Positions 10,301 through 21,212 of a DNA stretch of 40,215 nucleotides are shown here, piece after piece. Position numbers and translations under genes: made by a program. The DNA is from Chlamydomonas sphaeroides (lineage: Eukaryota; Chlorophyta; Chlorophyceae; Chlamydomonadales; Chlamydomonadaceae). Where the stretch lies: the NCBI GenBank assembly GCA_001662425.1, contig BDDC01000851.1, forward strand, positions 1,252 through 41,466. Direction: 5' to 3'. The notes beneath the pieces are model-generated. The model made no database searches and was not told the origin of the DNA. It worked only from the letters and a program-made list of their open reading frames with translations. Each line of letters opens with the position of its first letter. Position 1 is the stretch's first letter.

Positions 10301-13300
10301 GCGCCGCGCCGCCGCCACAACTGTCAAGGTCGGCAGCGGCGGCTCGCTTTAAACCGGCGAAGCCACTGGCGCCGCCGCCAGCGGCGGCTCCAGGCGCCGT
10401 TGTTCCGCCACCGCTAGCCGTCGAGCCCCGGCGCTGGCGGCGGCGCGGCGGTGACGTCGCCTCCCGGCTTGCACCGCCGCCGCCGTCGTCGGGTGCTGTG
10501 GGTGCAGGCTGGCTGAGTTGGGTGAGGGTCTTGGCGGCGGCGAGGCGGGGGTCGGGCTCTGCGCCTGCGTCAGCGCCTGCGGGCGGTGGGCGGTGCGCAG
10601 GGGCGCGAAGGAAGGGGCTCAAGCCACATAGGCGGCGCAGGTCGCAGCACGGGGCTTGAGAGGCTGGGCCATGTCCGTGGCCGCACAGGTGCAGGGGACA
10701 GGGGACAGGGGACACGGTTGCCTTCGCGGCAAGGCGAGGCTGCGCAGGGACAGGTCCTGGCGGGCCCAGGGCCATGCCGCCGGCCCCCACGCAGCCAACA
10801 CGCACCCACCCTCACAAGACGGGGCCGAGGCCAGCCTGCCTGACCGTGCGGCCGCCCCAGCCACTTCCCTACCCGCGCCGCAAGGCGCCGCGCGCACCGC
10901 CGCCACCGCCGCCGCCGAGGACGGCCCGGCTCCGCTGCCGTCGCCGCCGTCGCCGACGCCAGCTTCACCGCCGTCGGCGGCAGTGGGCTGTGTGGCGCCT
11001 GCACGTGTGGCGGCTCGCCACCCGCGGACCTGGCTGGCTGGGAAGAAGTACCTGGGGCCAGGAGAGGCGCGAGGGCCACGTTGGAGCCGTTTGTGCCCCT
11101 TTCGCTGCAGCGGCAGCTGCAGCTGCTGCAGCTCCCAGCCCCCACACCTCCAGCCATCAATGCCGTCACTTCCCACCCGCATCCCCGGCCGCCCTCCATA
11201 CCGCAGCCCCCAACACTGCTGCCCCCATGCTGCAGCCCCACGCCCCCGGCCCTGCACCCCTCTCACCTCTGGCGGGGGTCCTCGTCCAGCACCACCACCA
11301 CCGCGCCGCGGTGCGCCCCGTCGGGGCCCACCACACGGCCACGGCTGGGGCCGCCGCCACCGCCGCTGTCGCCGCCGGCCCACACCCAGGCCGGCACATC
11401 CACCACCTGCGGCCGGAGCAGCAGCGCCGGCGAGGACAGCGGTGGGAATGTTGGGGGTTGCGGGCGGTCGTCAGCACAGCACAGCACAGTCCGGAGGGCC
11501 GGCCGCCCACCGGGCGCTGCACTTGTCGGGGGACGTTCGGCGCCTCATTCGTAGGGATGCCAGCGTGCTGCACTCGGGCGATTACGTTGTACGTCGTGAC
11601 TGCCTCACGGTGCCGATGCCACTGCGCGTGAGCACACCGCCCGTATGGCTGTCACGACACACCACGTAATCAGCAGCGTTCAGGACGCTGCCATGCTTAC
11701 ACATCAGGTGCCAAAGGTGCGGAGTACACTAGCAGAGCCATTGGGGATGGAGGTGTTCCCTAAGGGTGCAGCGCCCAATGGGTGGCCTGGTGATTACGTT
11801 GTGTGCCGTGGAAAGGCCTTCAGGAAGCCCACCCGGACCCGCTGCCAGCCCAGGCCCCCACCGTGTCCACCAGGTCCTCCACCTCGGACCGCCGCGTCCT
11901 GCCGCGCATCAGCTTCTCCGCACGGGGCTCCGCAGCGGCAGCAGCTGCGGCTGTGGCGGCAGGGCCGGCGACGCGAGCGGCGGTGGCGCCGCCGCCAGCG
12001 CCGCCGGTTGGTGCTCCCTCCCCTGCGCTGGCCGCTGCCTCGCTGTCGCCACGTGCCCGCTGCCGCGCAGGCCTGCCGGGCCGGCGGCGCTCCGACGGCG
12101 CGTCCTCCGCTGGCGCCTCGGCCGCTGCCGCGGCCATGGCGGCGGCGCCGCCGGCAGCGGCCTGCTGGCTGGCTGCACCTCCGTCAGTGGGCGTCGCGAT
12201 GGCGGCGGCGGAGCGTCGACGCGTCGTGCGTCCGCCCGGCGCAGCAGCAGTCGGCCCCCCCGCCGGCCCCGGCGCCGCCACCTGAGTGGGTTCAGCGACG
12301 GCCGGGGCCTCGGCCGCTGCGCCGCCACCGCCTACAGCAGTACGGGCGGCGGCAGCGGCCGAGGCGCGCCGCGTACGGGCGAAGTCCCTGATCGCGGGGC
12401 TGGCGGAGGCCGCCAGGGCCGCCACTGCGTCCCCGGCCGTGTCCTGCCCGCCACCCGAGCGCCGGCTGCTGCGGCGCGGCTGCTGCGGCGGCGCCCCCGC
12501 CGCCTCCTGTCCAGTCACCACGGCCGCCGCGCCGTCGTCGGCGCTGCTCGGCCCACCATGCCGCCGGCTGCTGCGCCGCGTCACATTGTGCGGCGGCGGC
12601 TCCGCGTCCGCCTTGAGTGCCGCCGTCGCGCCACCGTCCGCGCCAGCTGCTTCAACGCGCCGGCTGCTGCGCCACCTTGACGGCCGGTCGGCGGCCGCAT
12701 CAACCTGCGCCGCGGCTGCTCCGGCCGCCGGTCCTGGCGGCGGCGCCAAGTTGCGGCGGCCGCTGCTGCGCCGGCCCGACGACGGCCCCGCCGCCGCCGC
12801 ATCCGGCTCCGGCGCCTCACCCGCGGCAGGCTGTGCCTCTGTGCGGTGGGGGGCCCCGCCGCGGTCCTCGTGCTCCTGCTCCTCCGAGGCATGCGCCCCC
12901 ACCAGCAAGCCGTCGCCAATCACCTGCTCCTCGGCCTCCTCGGCCTCCCCTTCGCTGGCCGACTGCCGCTCCTCCTCCTGCTCCTCTTCTTCACTGTCTT
13001 CCGAGGCCGCGTCGCCGTCCCTGCCACGGCGTCGGCGCCGGAGGCTGCGACGCCGTTTACTGCTGCCGGCGCCTTCGTCGCTCCCGCCGTTGGCCCGGTA
13101 GCGTGCCGGCAACGCGGCGTTGCGGCGGGGGGGGGGCCCCCCCCCCNNNNNNNNNNNNNNNNNNNNNNNNNNNNNNNNNNNNNNNNNNNNNNNNNNNNNN
13201 NNNNNNNNNNNNNNNNNNNNNNNNNNNNNNNNNNNNNNNNNNNNNNNNNNNNNNNNNNNNNNNNNNNNNNNNNNNNNNNNNNNNNNNNNNNNNNNNNNNN

Positions 13301-14628
13301 NNNNNNNNNNNNNNNNNNNNNNNNNNNNNNNNNNNNNNNNNNNNNNNNNNNNNNNNNNNNNNNNNNNNNNNNNNNNNNNNNNNNNNNNNNNNNNNNNNNN
13401 NNNNNNNNNNNNNNNNNNNNNNNNNNNNNNNNNNNNNNNNNNNNNNNNNNNNNNNNNNNNNNNNNNNNNNNNNNNNNNNNNNNNNNNNNNNNNNNNNNNN
13501 NNNNNNNNNNNNNNNNNNNNNNNNNCGCGTGGCGGGCCGCCCGGCGGCCGCCGCCGGAGCAGCAGCAGCTGGCGTGCGAGCGACGCGGCGCCTGGCTGTG
13601 GTGCGTGGCTTGGAAGGGCCCTCCGCGCCGGCGCCCTCGCCCGCCTCGCGCTCCTCATCTTCCTCCCTTTCCTCCTCCTCCTCCTCCTCCTCCTCCTCCT
13701 CGCTACTCTCTTCCTCGCCGCTGCTCTCCTCGTCCTCTTCGTCCCCGCTGCTGCCGCCGCCCTCCTCTGAATCTGTGCCCGGCGCCAGCCAGCGCCTCAC
13801 CGCAGCCGCCGGCTGCCACAAGCGACGCGGCTCACCCTCCACCGAAATGACCAGGCTGCCGGGGTGGGCCCTGTCCACCGCCTGAGGGTGAAAGGAAAGG
13901 AAAATGGAGGCCATTGGAAGGAAGGAGCAGAGGCGGGGGATGAGGCCGGATGCGGGAGCAGGTAGGTGTGGGCGGACCACGGAGGGGCCGCTGGCTGATG
14001 CTGGTGCCCCCCGCCCTGGCCCCGCTGCCGCCCTGGGCCCGCTGCCGCCCTGGGCCCGCTGCCGCCCTGGCCCCTCGCAGCAGCTCACCAGCACCACCCC
14101 GTCCACACGGGTCTTGCCGTACTGCGGTCCGTACAGCTCATCGTACGGCACCGACAGCCGCTGGCCCACCAGGCCCTGCAGCCCGGCCGTCGAGCCAGCC
14201 GGCCGGACTCGTCGAGGGACCCGCTTGCCGCTGCGTCCGCCGCCAGCCGCTGCGGCGGCCTCCGCTGCCGCTGCTGCGGCAGGTGTCTTGGTCCGCCGCC
14301 GCTTGGCCGGCGGTGGTTCCGCCGCCTCCGCCGACGCTTCCTCGCGTCCTCGGCTGCGGGGACCAGACCTGGGGCCGCTGGGCTGAGCTAGGGCCGCCGC
14401 CGCAAGGGCCGCCGCCGGCGCGGACTTGCGGCCGCTGCGGCCGCGGGGCGCGACGGTGGGTGCTGCCGCGGTCGCCGCCTGCTCTGACCGGCGCCCGCGC
14501 TTAGCGGGTGCCGCTGCTGCCGATGGCCCTGCCGCATCCGCTGCCGATGCGCGGCCGCTACGGCTGCGGCGCGCGGGTGGCGGCGGTGGCGCGCTCCGCC
14601 GAGAGCGCGCGCCTGCACCCTCGGCCAT
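7308..14628 (-). CDS. Very large chromatin-type protein with two Tudor-like modules and AT-hook-like motif (5 exons, assembly gap)
   Basis: Exons: 14628-14089, 13881-11862 (interrupted by Ns), 11406-11267, 11051-10816, 10576-7308. The nominal length is about 2,070 aa. Phases agree at all four junctions. The N-terminus is Arg/Ala-rich with an NLS-like PAKRRRTK. A Tudor-like module spans exons 1-2 (LVGQRLSVPYDELYG to LWQPAAAVRRWL), followed by a Glu/Ser acidic tract. After the gap come RRSSRR motifs, an AT-hook-like RRRPGRPARQ, and a second Tudor-like module spanning exons 2-4 (VDVPAWVWAGG to YFFPASQVRGW). The last exon is 1,089 codons of Ala/Gly/Pro low complexity with duplicated blocks. Binding of DNA and modified histones is inferred from composition and motifs. 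It could be two adjacent genes, but the matching phases at 11267/11051 and 10816/10576 and the continuous second Tudor-like module argue for one. Confidence 0.7.
7411..8800 (-). repeat. Four protein repeats of the type Y-[DN]-P-x-[LM]-D-[ND]-D-A-P-P-P
   Basis: Within the last exon the block YDPVLDNDAPPPGPVAE, followed by QAAEVAALS, occurs four times with small changes. The copies lie near 8709-8795, 8455-8540, 8053-8135 and 7411-7490. They are separated by unconserved Ala/Gly/Pro spacers of uneven length. The conserved acidic-Pro core stands out against the low-complexity background and may be a short binding motif. Confidence 0.85.
8900..10140 (-). repeat. Internal tandem duplication of about 0.73 kb in the coding sequence
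   Basis: RSYQHLRPRVPEP (near 10080-10120) recurs as RSFQHLRPRVPEP (near 9330-9370). ALLATGAAAALAAAEAAVRGEE (near 9720-9790) recurs as ALLATG, ALAAARAAVRGEE (near 8990-9060). Both pairs are about 730-750 bp apart, as expected if one block was duplicated in tandem. Confidence 0.75.
13147..13525. other. Assembly gap of 379 Ns
   Basis: The gap lies in exon 2 of the 7308-14628 gene and is flanked on its left by a run of G followed by a run of C. The reading frame entering the gap differs from the one leaving it, so the true gap length is not 379 or the homopolymer edge is wrong. Confidence 0.95.
14024..14074. repeat. Three-copy 17-bp intronic tandem repeat
   Basis: The unit GCTGCCGCCCTGGGCCC occurs three times, the last shortened, in the first intron (13882-14088) of the 7308-14628 gene. 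Confidence 0.85.
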
Positions 14629-15268
14629 GCGAGCCGCCTTGCTGCTGACCTTCCTCTTTCTGGTCGCGCCTGCTGCTGCTGGCTGTCAGCTAGCGAGGGA
14701 AGCTCGCTGCTGCGAGGTTTCCGCCAGTTGGGGACCGCGGGTCTAATGACGCAGCTATCAGACGCAGCTGCTATGCTACAGGGCGCTTGATTCGGTTAAC
14801 GCGCGCCAATTTTGGGGTTAACTGTATCCTGTGACTGCCGCACAGCACGCCCGCCCTAGGCGCCAGCGTATCGCGCACACGGCACGCTGCCCCTTGGGCG
14901 CCCCTGCCCATTCCCCCGGTCCCCCCTCCTATGCCACCCACCCCGGGCCCCCCTCTCACACCACCGGCGCCCGGACCCCGTGCAGCCCCACGCGCTGCAG
15001 CCCTCACGCTGGCTCAGTCCGCACGCACCATGCACCCACACCCACACCCTCACACCCCGCCAGCAGCCAAGCAGCAGCGGCAGGCGACCGCCCCGCCGCC
15101 CGCCGCCTTGAGGCGCAAGTCAACCCGCCGTACGCACACGCCCCGCCTCACCCATCCACCCCACCCCACCCTGCGCACGCCCACCTGCCCAGCCAGGCGC
15201 TGCCGCTGCCGCTGCCCGGCCGCCCAAGTCGCTATGTGCTCCTCCCCGGCTCTCGCCTTGCTGGCGCC
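14629..15268. promoter_or_regulatory. Upstream region of the 7308-14628 gene
   Basis: No gene is seen. This lies between the stop of the CEP83-like gene and the ATG at 14628, both on the minus strand. A relatively A/T-rich patch at about 14785-14830 holds two GTTAAC palindromes roughly 20 bp apart. Between them, on the minus strand, is ATTGGCGCGC, which combines a CCAAT-box complement with an E2F-like GGCGCG core. A core promoter here is plausible but rests on motifs only. Confidence 0.35.
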
Positions 15269-18200
15269 TCACGGCCCCACGCCCGAGCCCAGCCGCGCCG
15301 CGTCCATGTACTCGCGCTGCCGTTGCCGCAGCGCCGCGATGCTGCTGAGGATGGCGCTGTCCACCAGCGCCCCGCCGCCGCCCTCCTCGCCGCCCTCCTC
15401 GCGCTCCCGCTCCCGCTCGCGCGCCGCCATCTGCTGCGCAGCCGCCGCCGAGCCTGCCGCCGCGCCGGCGGCGGCGGCGGCCGCCACGCCGTTGCCGCCG
15501 CCCGCTCCGCCGCCAGCCCCGCCGGTCACGATGACCACGTTGGGCTGCTGCTGCTGAGGCGCCAGGAAGGAGGGCGCCGTGGTGGGGCGCAGGGGCGAGT
15601 AGCCGCCGCCGCCATAGCCGTAGCCCAGCGGCCCCGAGCCGCCCAGCCCGGTGCCGGTGCCTGCGTAGTAGCCCCCGGGCGAGGCGGGCCCTGCGCTGTA
15701 GGCGTCGCGATAGGGGCTGCCGCTGCGGTGGGCGCCGGCGGTGCCGGGCGCGGCGGAGGCGGGGTGGTGCAGGTAGAGCACCTCCGACATGGTGTGCGCG
15801 TGGTGCGCCTCGGCGGCCTTGAACTGCGGGGCAGGAGGAGGAGGGGGATGGAGGGGGGAGGGCGGGATGGGGGATGGGGTTGAGGGCAGGGTATGGGTCA
15901 GGCCGTGGGGCTACACCGCATGCGCCAGCACCCCACCGGGAGCTGCGGCAGCAGAGCCGTGTGTCCAGGCTCGAGGTTCCACCCCCTTGCCTCCGCCGCC
16001 TCCCGCCCAGCCCCAGCCCGTGCCCAGCCCCACCTTGAGGTCCGCCACCTCGTCCGTGAGCACCGACACCGCCGCGTGCGCGCCCTTGGCCTTGCGCTTG
16101 ACACGCCGCAGCTCCGCCTCGTGGCGCGACGACAGCTCCTTGATGGCGGCCTGCGGGTTGGGTGGGGTAGGGGCCGCAGGGTGGGCGGCGCAGGGTGGGC
16201 GGCGAGGCGGGCAGGGACCCGGCCAACGTCCTCTCCCACAACGCATCCCCGGCCCTCGCGAGCGCGTCCGGCGGCGGGGACCCACTAGCTGCTCCACGCC
16301 ACACGCGCCCACGCGCGGCCCAGCCCCTCGGCCCCCACCCCAGGCCGGGGGCTCTCACCTGGTAGCGCTTGGCCAGGGACGCCTTCTCCAGCGCCCACGC
16401 AGCCCTGCGCCGCAACACAGCGGCAGCGCCCCACAGTGCAGCGGGTCACCACAAGGGACAGGGACGGAGCCGCCGATGAGTCCCTACGGCGCGGGTGGCG
16501 CTGGGCACCCGTGACCCACGCCGCAGGCCACGCGCGCCTACGGTACGCCTGCAGCCGGCCCCCCTACAGCTGCGCGCCCCCGGAACTGGCCCCTCGCCGC
16601 CCAGCCAGCCAGGGCCGTACCTGGTGCTGTCCGCCTGCCTCGCGGCCGCGGTGCGCTCGTCCTCCGCCTCGCGCCGCACCGCCTCCAGCTCCGCGCGCAC
16701 CGAGTCGCGGGCGGACCGGGCCTGGGGTGCGAGGGCGGAGCGGCTGGCGGACGCCAAGGGGGCTGCGCACCTCTCGACGTCCCCCCCCGTAACGCACGCC
16801 TCCCCGCGTGCCCTGCTCCCCTGCCCCACCCCCTCCCTCCGCCGCACCTGCACCGCGGCCTCCTCCGCCGCCTTGAGCCGCTGCTCCATCTCCGCCCGCT
16901 TGTCTACCGCCTGTGCGCACGACATCTGGCTGCGCACCATCTCGGACTGGGGAAGGGGGCATGGAGGGGGCGAGAGGGGGCGCCGGGTGTTCGGTGGGCG
17001 CGCTGGTCCAAGCCCGCCTGGACCTGGTGAGCACGGTGTGCGGTGCGGCGGTGTGAGCGTGGGCGCACACATGCGGCGTGGGGCGCCGGCGGGAGCGTGG
17101 CGAGGGCTGCATGGGGCGCTGCTGCCGCCGCGGTGCACACACAGGATGTCAAAACTACTTATGGCGGCGTTTGGGCTTCGCTCCCGCACTGGTGCATCGC
17201 TCTTGGCCGCATCCCTGCCTGCCTGTCGCACGGCTGATATGCCAATCCCCCAGGGCGTCGTGTGTCGGGCATATGTTGATTATTACAAACACACAGAGTC
17301 CATGCGCCCATGGGTGGGCCCCGGACGCCGGGGCAGGTGGGCCGCTGCAGCGCCTCGCTCGCCCCGACGGCTGCCCCGCCCCGACGGCTGCCCCGCCCCG
17401 ACGGCTGCCCCGCCCCTGGGCGCGCCACACCTCACCTTGAGCTCCGCCATCTCCTGCTTGAGGCCGTCCAGAGCGCCCGTGGCCTCCGCCAGCTGCCGCG
17501 ACAGGCCCTCGCAGCGGGCCGCCTCGGACCCCGCCTCGCGCGTCGCGGCGTCCGCCTCGGCCTGCGCCGCCCGCAGCGCCGCCTCCGCCTCGCGCCGTTG
17601 CTCTGGCGAGAGACGGGAGCCCCGGGGCCAGGGCCAGGGCCAGGGCCAGGGCCAGGTCAGGCAACGCACACTTGCACCAAGCCATCCCCACTCCAGCCGC
17701 CGCTCTCTGGCCGCTGTTGCGCTGCCGGCCCCAGTAGCCCCCAAGCGCCTCACCCTCCAGCACGCGCTGCTGCTGCGCCGCCCTCTCCTGCACGTCCGCC
17801 TTGGCGTCCATCAGCTCGCGCGCACGCTCCGCCGAGGCGCGCTTCTCTTCCGCCAGCCGCACCTCCCACACCGCCACCAGCTTGGTCATCTCCTCCTGCG
17901 GCCAAGGACGGGAGCAAGGGGGAGCGGAGACGCAGGTCGCTGGCAGGCGTTGCTTGGCGGGTCGCCTCCTCCGCCCTTTGACCAATGTGGTGCGTGCGGG
18001 CCGCCGCAAACAGCGCCCATACCGGTACCTCACCCGCTGGCAACCTGCGGGCCGGCATGCCAACCCTGCCGCCGCCGCGCCCCTGCCGCCCTGCCCACCT
18101 GCTGCGCCATCTTAAGCTCCGACACCAGCGCCTCCCGCTTGGCCGCCTCGCCCGCCGCCGCCGTGAGCTTCTCCTCCAGCCGCCGCACCGCCTCCTCGTG

Positions 18201-21200
18201 CTCGCCCAGCAGCGCCGCCTTCTCGCCCGCCGCCAGCCGCTGCAGCGAGTCGATCTGCGCCTGCAGCTGCTGCTGCGCGGACTGCTCGGCGGAGGAGCAG
18301 AAGGAGGCGGCACACAGGCAATCAGGCATCACGGCCACCCGGGCGCAACCTCCAAAGGCAGCAGGCCGGTGCCGCGGCCCACGGGCGGAACAGCTGCACC
18401 GGGGACGGCCGCACCCCCCCCTGCATGTCATGCTGCGGCAAGCACCGCCGCGCCCCCTGCCCGCCTCTACCTGCCCCCGCCTTACCCCCCCTTCCCGCCC
18501 TGCGCCGCACCGCACCTGCAGGCGCACGTTGGCGGCAAACAGGTCCTCCGCGGCGCGCTGGCTGTCAGCCAGCTCCTGCGCAGGCGCGGCAGGTGGCCGG
18601 ACAGGGGCCGGGAGGCAGCGCCGTCAGGCGCCAGAGGGCACAGCGCATCCCCGCGCGTCGCTCCTCATCCCCCGCGCCCTCCCCCCCCAACGGGGGTCAG
18701 CGCCAAACTGCATCCCCACGTCCAGAGCTGCCCAGCCGCTGCCACGGGGCCCAGCCACCGGCCGCCAGCCGTGCCGGGGAGGGGTGCGCACCCTGGCCTG
18801 GCCACCAGGCTCCCCGCTCCTCCCGCCGCCGCTCGCTCCCACCTGCACCAGGTGGCGGTTCTTGCGGCTGACGCTCTCCACAAACGACATCAGCTGCGCC
18901 GTCTCGTCCTGCATGCGGCCAGTGGGGGAGGGGGCGCGGACACCAGGCCAGTCATCGCCCGCTTGCCGCTGCCGTATGCATCCACTCCTGGAGCACAGCT
19001 CCGGCCCGTTCGAGCCTCACAGCATGTCGCGCGCCCATCCCTCTGAGCCTTCGCCTCGCCACCGTCCCCGGTAGAGATACTCCCCCCTCCAAACCACCAC
19101 CCCACCGCAGGCGGCGGTCCGGCCCCTCCCCTCCCCGGCCCGCCCCGCACCTCGGCCGCCTTGACCTTCTTGTCGGCCGCCACCGCCGCGGCCTCGCGCT
19201 CCACCACCGCCCGCTCCTTCTGCCGCCGGACCTGGGGGCCAGGGCGGCAGGCGCGGGGATGCACTCAGGCCTCAGGCCCTGCTGCCAAGAGTGGCGGCTG
19301 CTGCTGCTGCCGCCGCTGCGTGGGTCCCATGAGAGCTGCACACACCCGCCACCGCCCACGCCTGCCCTTGCCAGGCCCGCCAGGTGGGCGCTTCCTCGCC
19401 GTGTTTCAACATCGGCCGCCTCACCTCTGCTGCACCCGAGCATCCCGTGACGCCACACGGCACATCAGCAACACCCAACACCCAACACGAAGACGCACAG
19501 TCGGCTGGCGCGCACCGCCGCGCGCTGCAGCCCCTGCTCTCCTCCTCGTCCTCTGCCGCCCCGGCCCACCCATCCTACCCCCGCGACCCACCTCGTCCAG
19601 CTCCTGCTTCATCTGGCTGGCCGAGTAGCGCGCCGCCTCCAGGTCCCGCTGCAGCGCGCGCACGTTGGTCTCCGCAGTGGCCAGCTTGTCTGGGAGGTCG
19701 GGGTCGGGGGCCGGGGTTGACGCCAGGCCGCGGGGTGAGCAGTCGCGCCCTTGGAGAACTCCCCGTAACAGTGTGTCGCCGCAAACCTCGACTGTGCACC
19801 AGCGCGGCGGCTTACTCTCCCCCGCTCAAATCGCCGTCTGTCCCTCCCTCCCTCCCGCTCCGCTGCCGCTCCCTCTCCGTCCCCTTACTCTGCGCCGCCA
19901 TCAGCTGCCCGCTCTTATCGCGCAGCTCGCGGGACAACGCCGTGGTCTCCAGCCGGTGCCCCTCCTGCTCGCCCACGGTGCGGACCTCCTGCTCGGGCAG
20001 GTCCGGGGGCGAGGAGGAGGCGCGGTGAGGGGGCAGCCGGCGCGGGCCGCGGGCCAAGGCAGGGAAGCCCCCACTTCGGAGCAGCGGCGGCGGTGGTGTC
20101 CGAGCACACCGCCGCCCATAAAGGCGAAGCTGCCCGGGTAGGGGGCCCGCAGCGGCGCAGCGCTGCACACACTGAGGCAAGCGCCACGGAGCAGTGCCGC
20201 CCACGCCCACGCACCAGGCTCTTGTAGTTGTTCTGTAGCTCCTCGAAGTCGCGGCGCAGCTTGGTGTACGCCCCGTGCGACGACTCGGCCTCCTGCAGGC
20301 CGAAAGACGTACCGCGAGAGCAGCGCCGCGGCGTGACCAAGGCCGCCCGTGCGAGGCAGCGCCTATAATGGCCCCAGACCGGCGCAGGCGCCACGCGCCA
20401 ACGATGCTTGCCGGCTCGGGGCCGGTCCCCGGCGCCCTAGCCCGCAAGCACATGCGGGCCACCCACGCACCCGCGTCAGGTTCTCGCACTTTGCCCGGTA
20501 GGGCGCTTCCAACTCCTCCAGAAGCTTCACGCGGAGCACCTCCAGGTCCCTGACAGCAGAGCGAGGGTGCGCCGCGCCAGACGAGGTGAGGGTGCGTGGC
20601 TTTGCCGGCGCATATGCCCAGGCGGCGCTCAGCGTGCAACAAGGTACCTGGGGCCTAGAATCTGCGCCTTGGTGGCCTCGAGCTGCTTCTGCTTCTCCTC
20701 GAGCTCGATGCGCCACGACTCGCACAACGATTGATACTGCTTTTCCACATTGTTCTACACAGGCAGCAGATGGGCAGGGGCGGGTGGGGTGGGTGCATAG
20801 ATGCGACGGTAAGGGTTTGCAGGGGGTAGCCCCAACCCCGAGGCTCCACAACCCGCGTGCAGTGGTTGCGTACCCGTTCATCATAAAGCGCAGCGTATCG
20901 CCCCTGCAGCCCCTTGCAGTTCTCGCTGAGCTGCAGGTGCAGCGCCTTGAGCTGTGGAAGCGGGGGCAGCATCATCGTAAGGTGGGCGCATGTCGCCACC
21001 CGTCGGCGGAAGGCCACCCGTCCGCTCACGTTCTCGAAGTTCCGCTTAAGGTCTACATTTTCCGCTTTGAGCTGTGTAATGATTGCTATCGTCTGCTGTG
21101 CCACGTCCTGCGCAAATAGAGCGGAAAATGCTGTGTCAACGCTTTGACCGGCGCCGCTCCATGCTGTTTGGCGCACCTCCGAGCCATAATCGCTGACAAC

Positions 21201-21212
21201 GCTCTCGCTCAT
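15269..21212 (-). CDS. CEP83: CEP83/CCDC41-like distal appendage coiled-coil protein (19 exons, 756 aa)
   Basis: Exons: 21212-21177, 21107-21030, 20951-20874, 20754-20648, 20549-20471, 20292-20215, 19988-19889, 19689-19592, 19231-19151, 18908-18843, 18575-18516, 18281-18099, 17895-17754, 17602-17436, 16946-16848, 16721-16621, 16404-16359, 16150-16034, 15823-15269. Frame closes at 757 codons. Almost all of residues 10-570 is predicted coiled coil. The diagnostic N-terminal part matches what I recall of human CEP83: QIL-x-P (95-99), LLEELEAPYR (109-118), then NL (123-124) and Y-T-KLR (135-139), in the same order and spacing. Length is close to human CEP83 (about 700 aa). CEP83 anchors distal appendages (transition fibres) and docks the basal body to the plasma membrane. 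The last exon encodes a Gly/Ser/Tyr-rich tail and a short EREREREE helix, features I do not know from animals. The 3' end could continue past a GTGAGG donor that overlaps the stop codon. Confidence 0.75.
17361..17411. repeat. Three-copy 17-bp intronic tandem repeat
   Basis: The unit GCCCCGACGGCTGCCCC occurs three times head to tail in the intron 16947-17435 of the CEP83-like gene. Confidence 0.9.
17626..17656. repeat. CCAGGG hexanucleotide repeat
   Basis: About five CCAGGG units lie in the intron 17603-17753 of the CEP83-like gene, close to the acceptor side on the minus strand. Confidence 0.85.

Noticed and set aside
10619..10815. C-terminal extension of the second Tudor-like exon to a stop at 10619, giving a separate shorter gene
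   Set aside because: The GTGAGG donor at 10815 and the acceptor before 10576 fit in phase and the composition changes to intron-like after 10816, so I preferred one continuous gene. I keep this as an alternative.
12285..12780. Zinc finger or PHD domain in the giant chromatin-type gene
   Set aside because: I looked for regular Cys/His pairs because the protein is Tudor- and AT-hook-like, but this region has almost no cysteine.
16495..19074. Plus-strand open frame of 859 codons across the CEP83-like gene
   Set aside because: It runs antisense through both exons and introns of a well-supported gene and is composed of Arg/Pro/Ser low complexity. It does not respect any splice structure.
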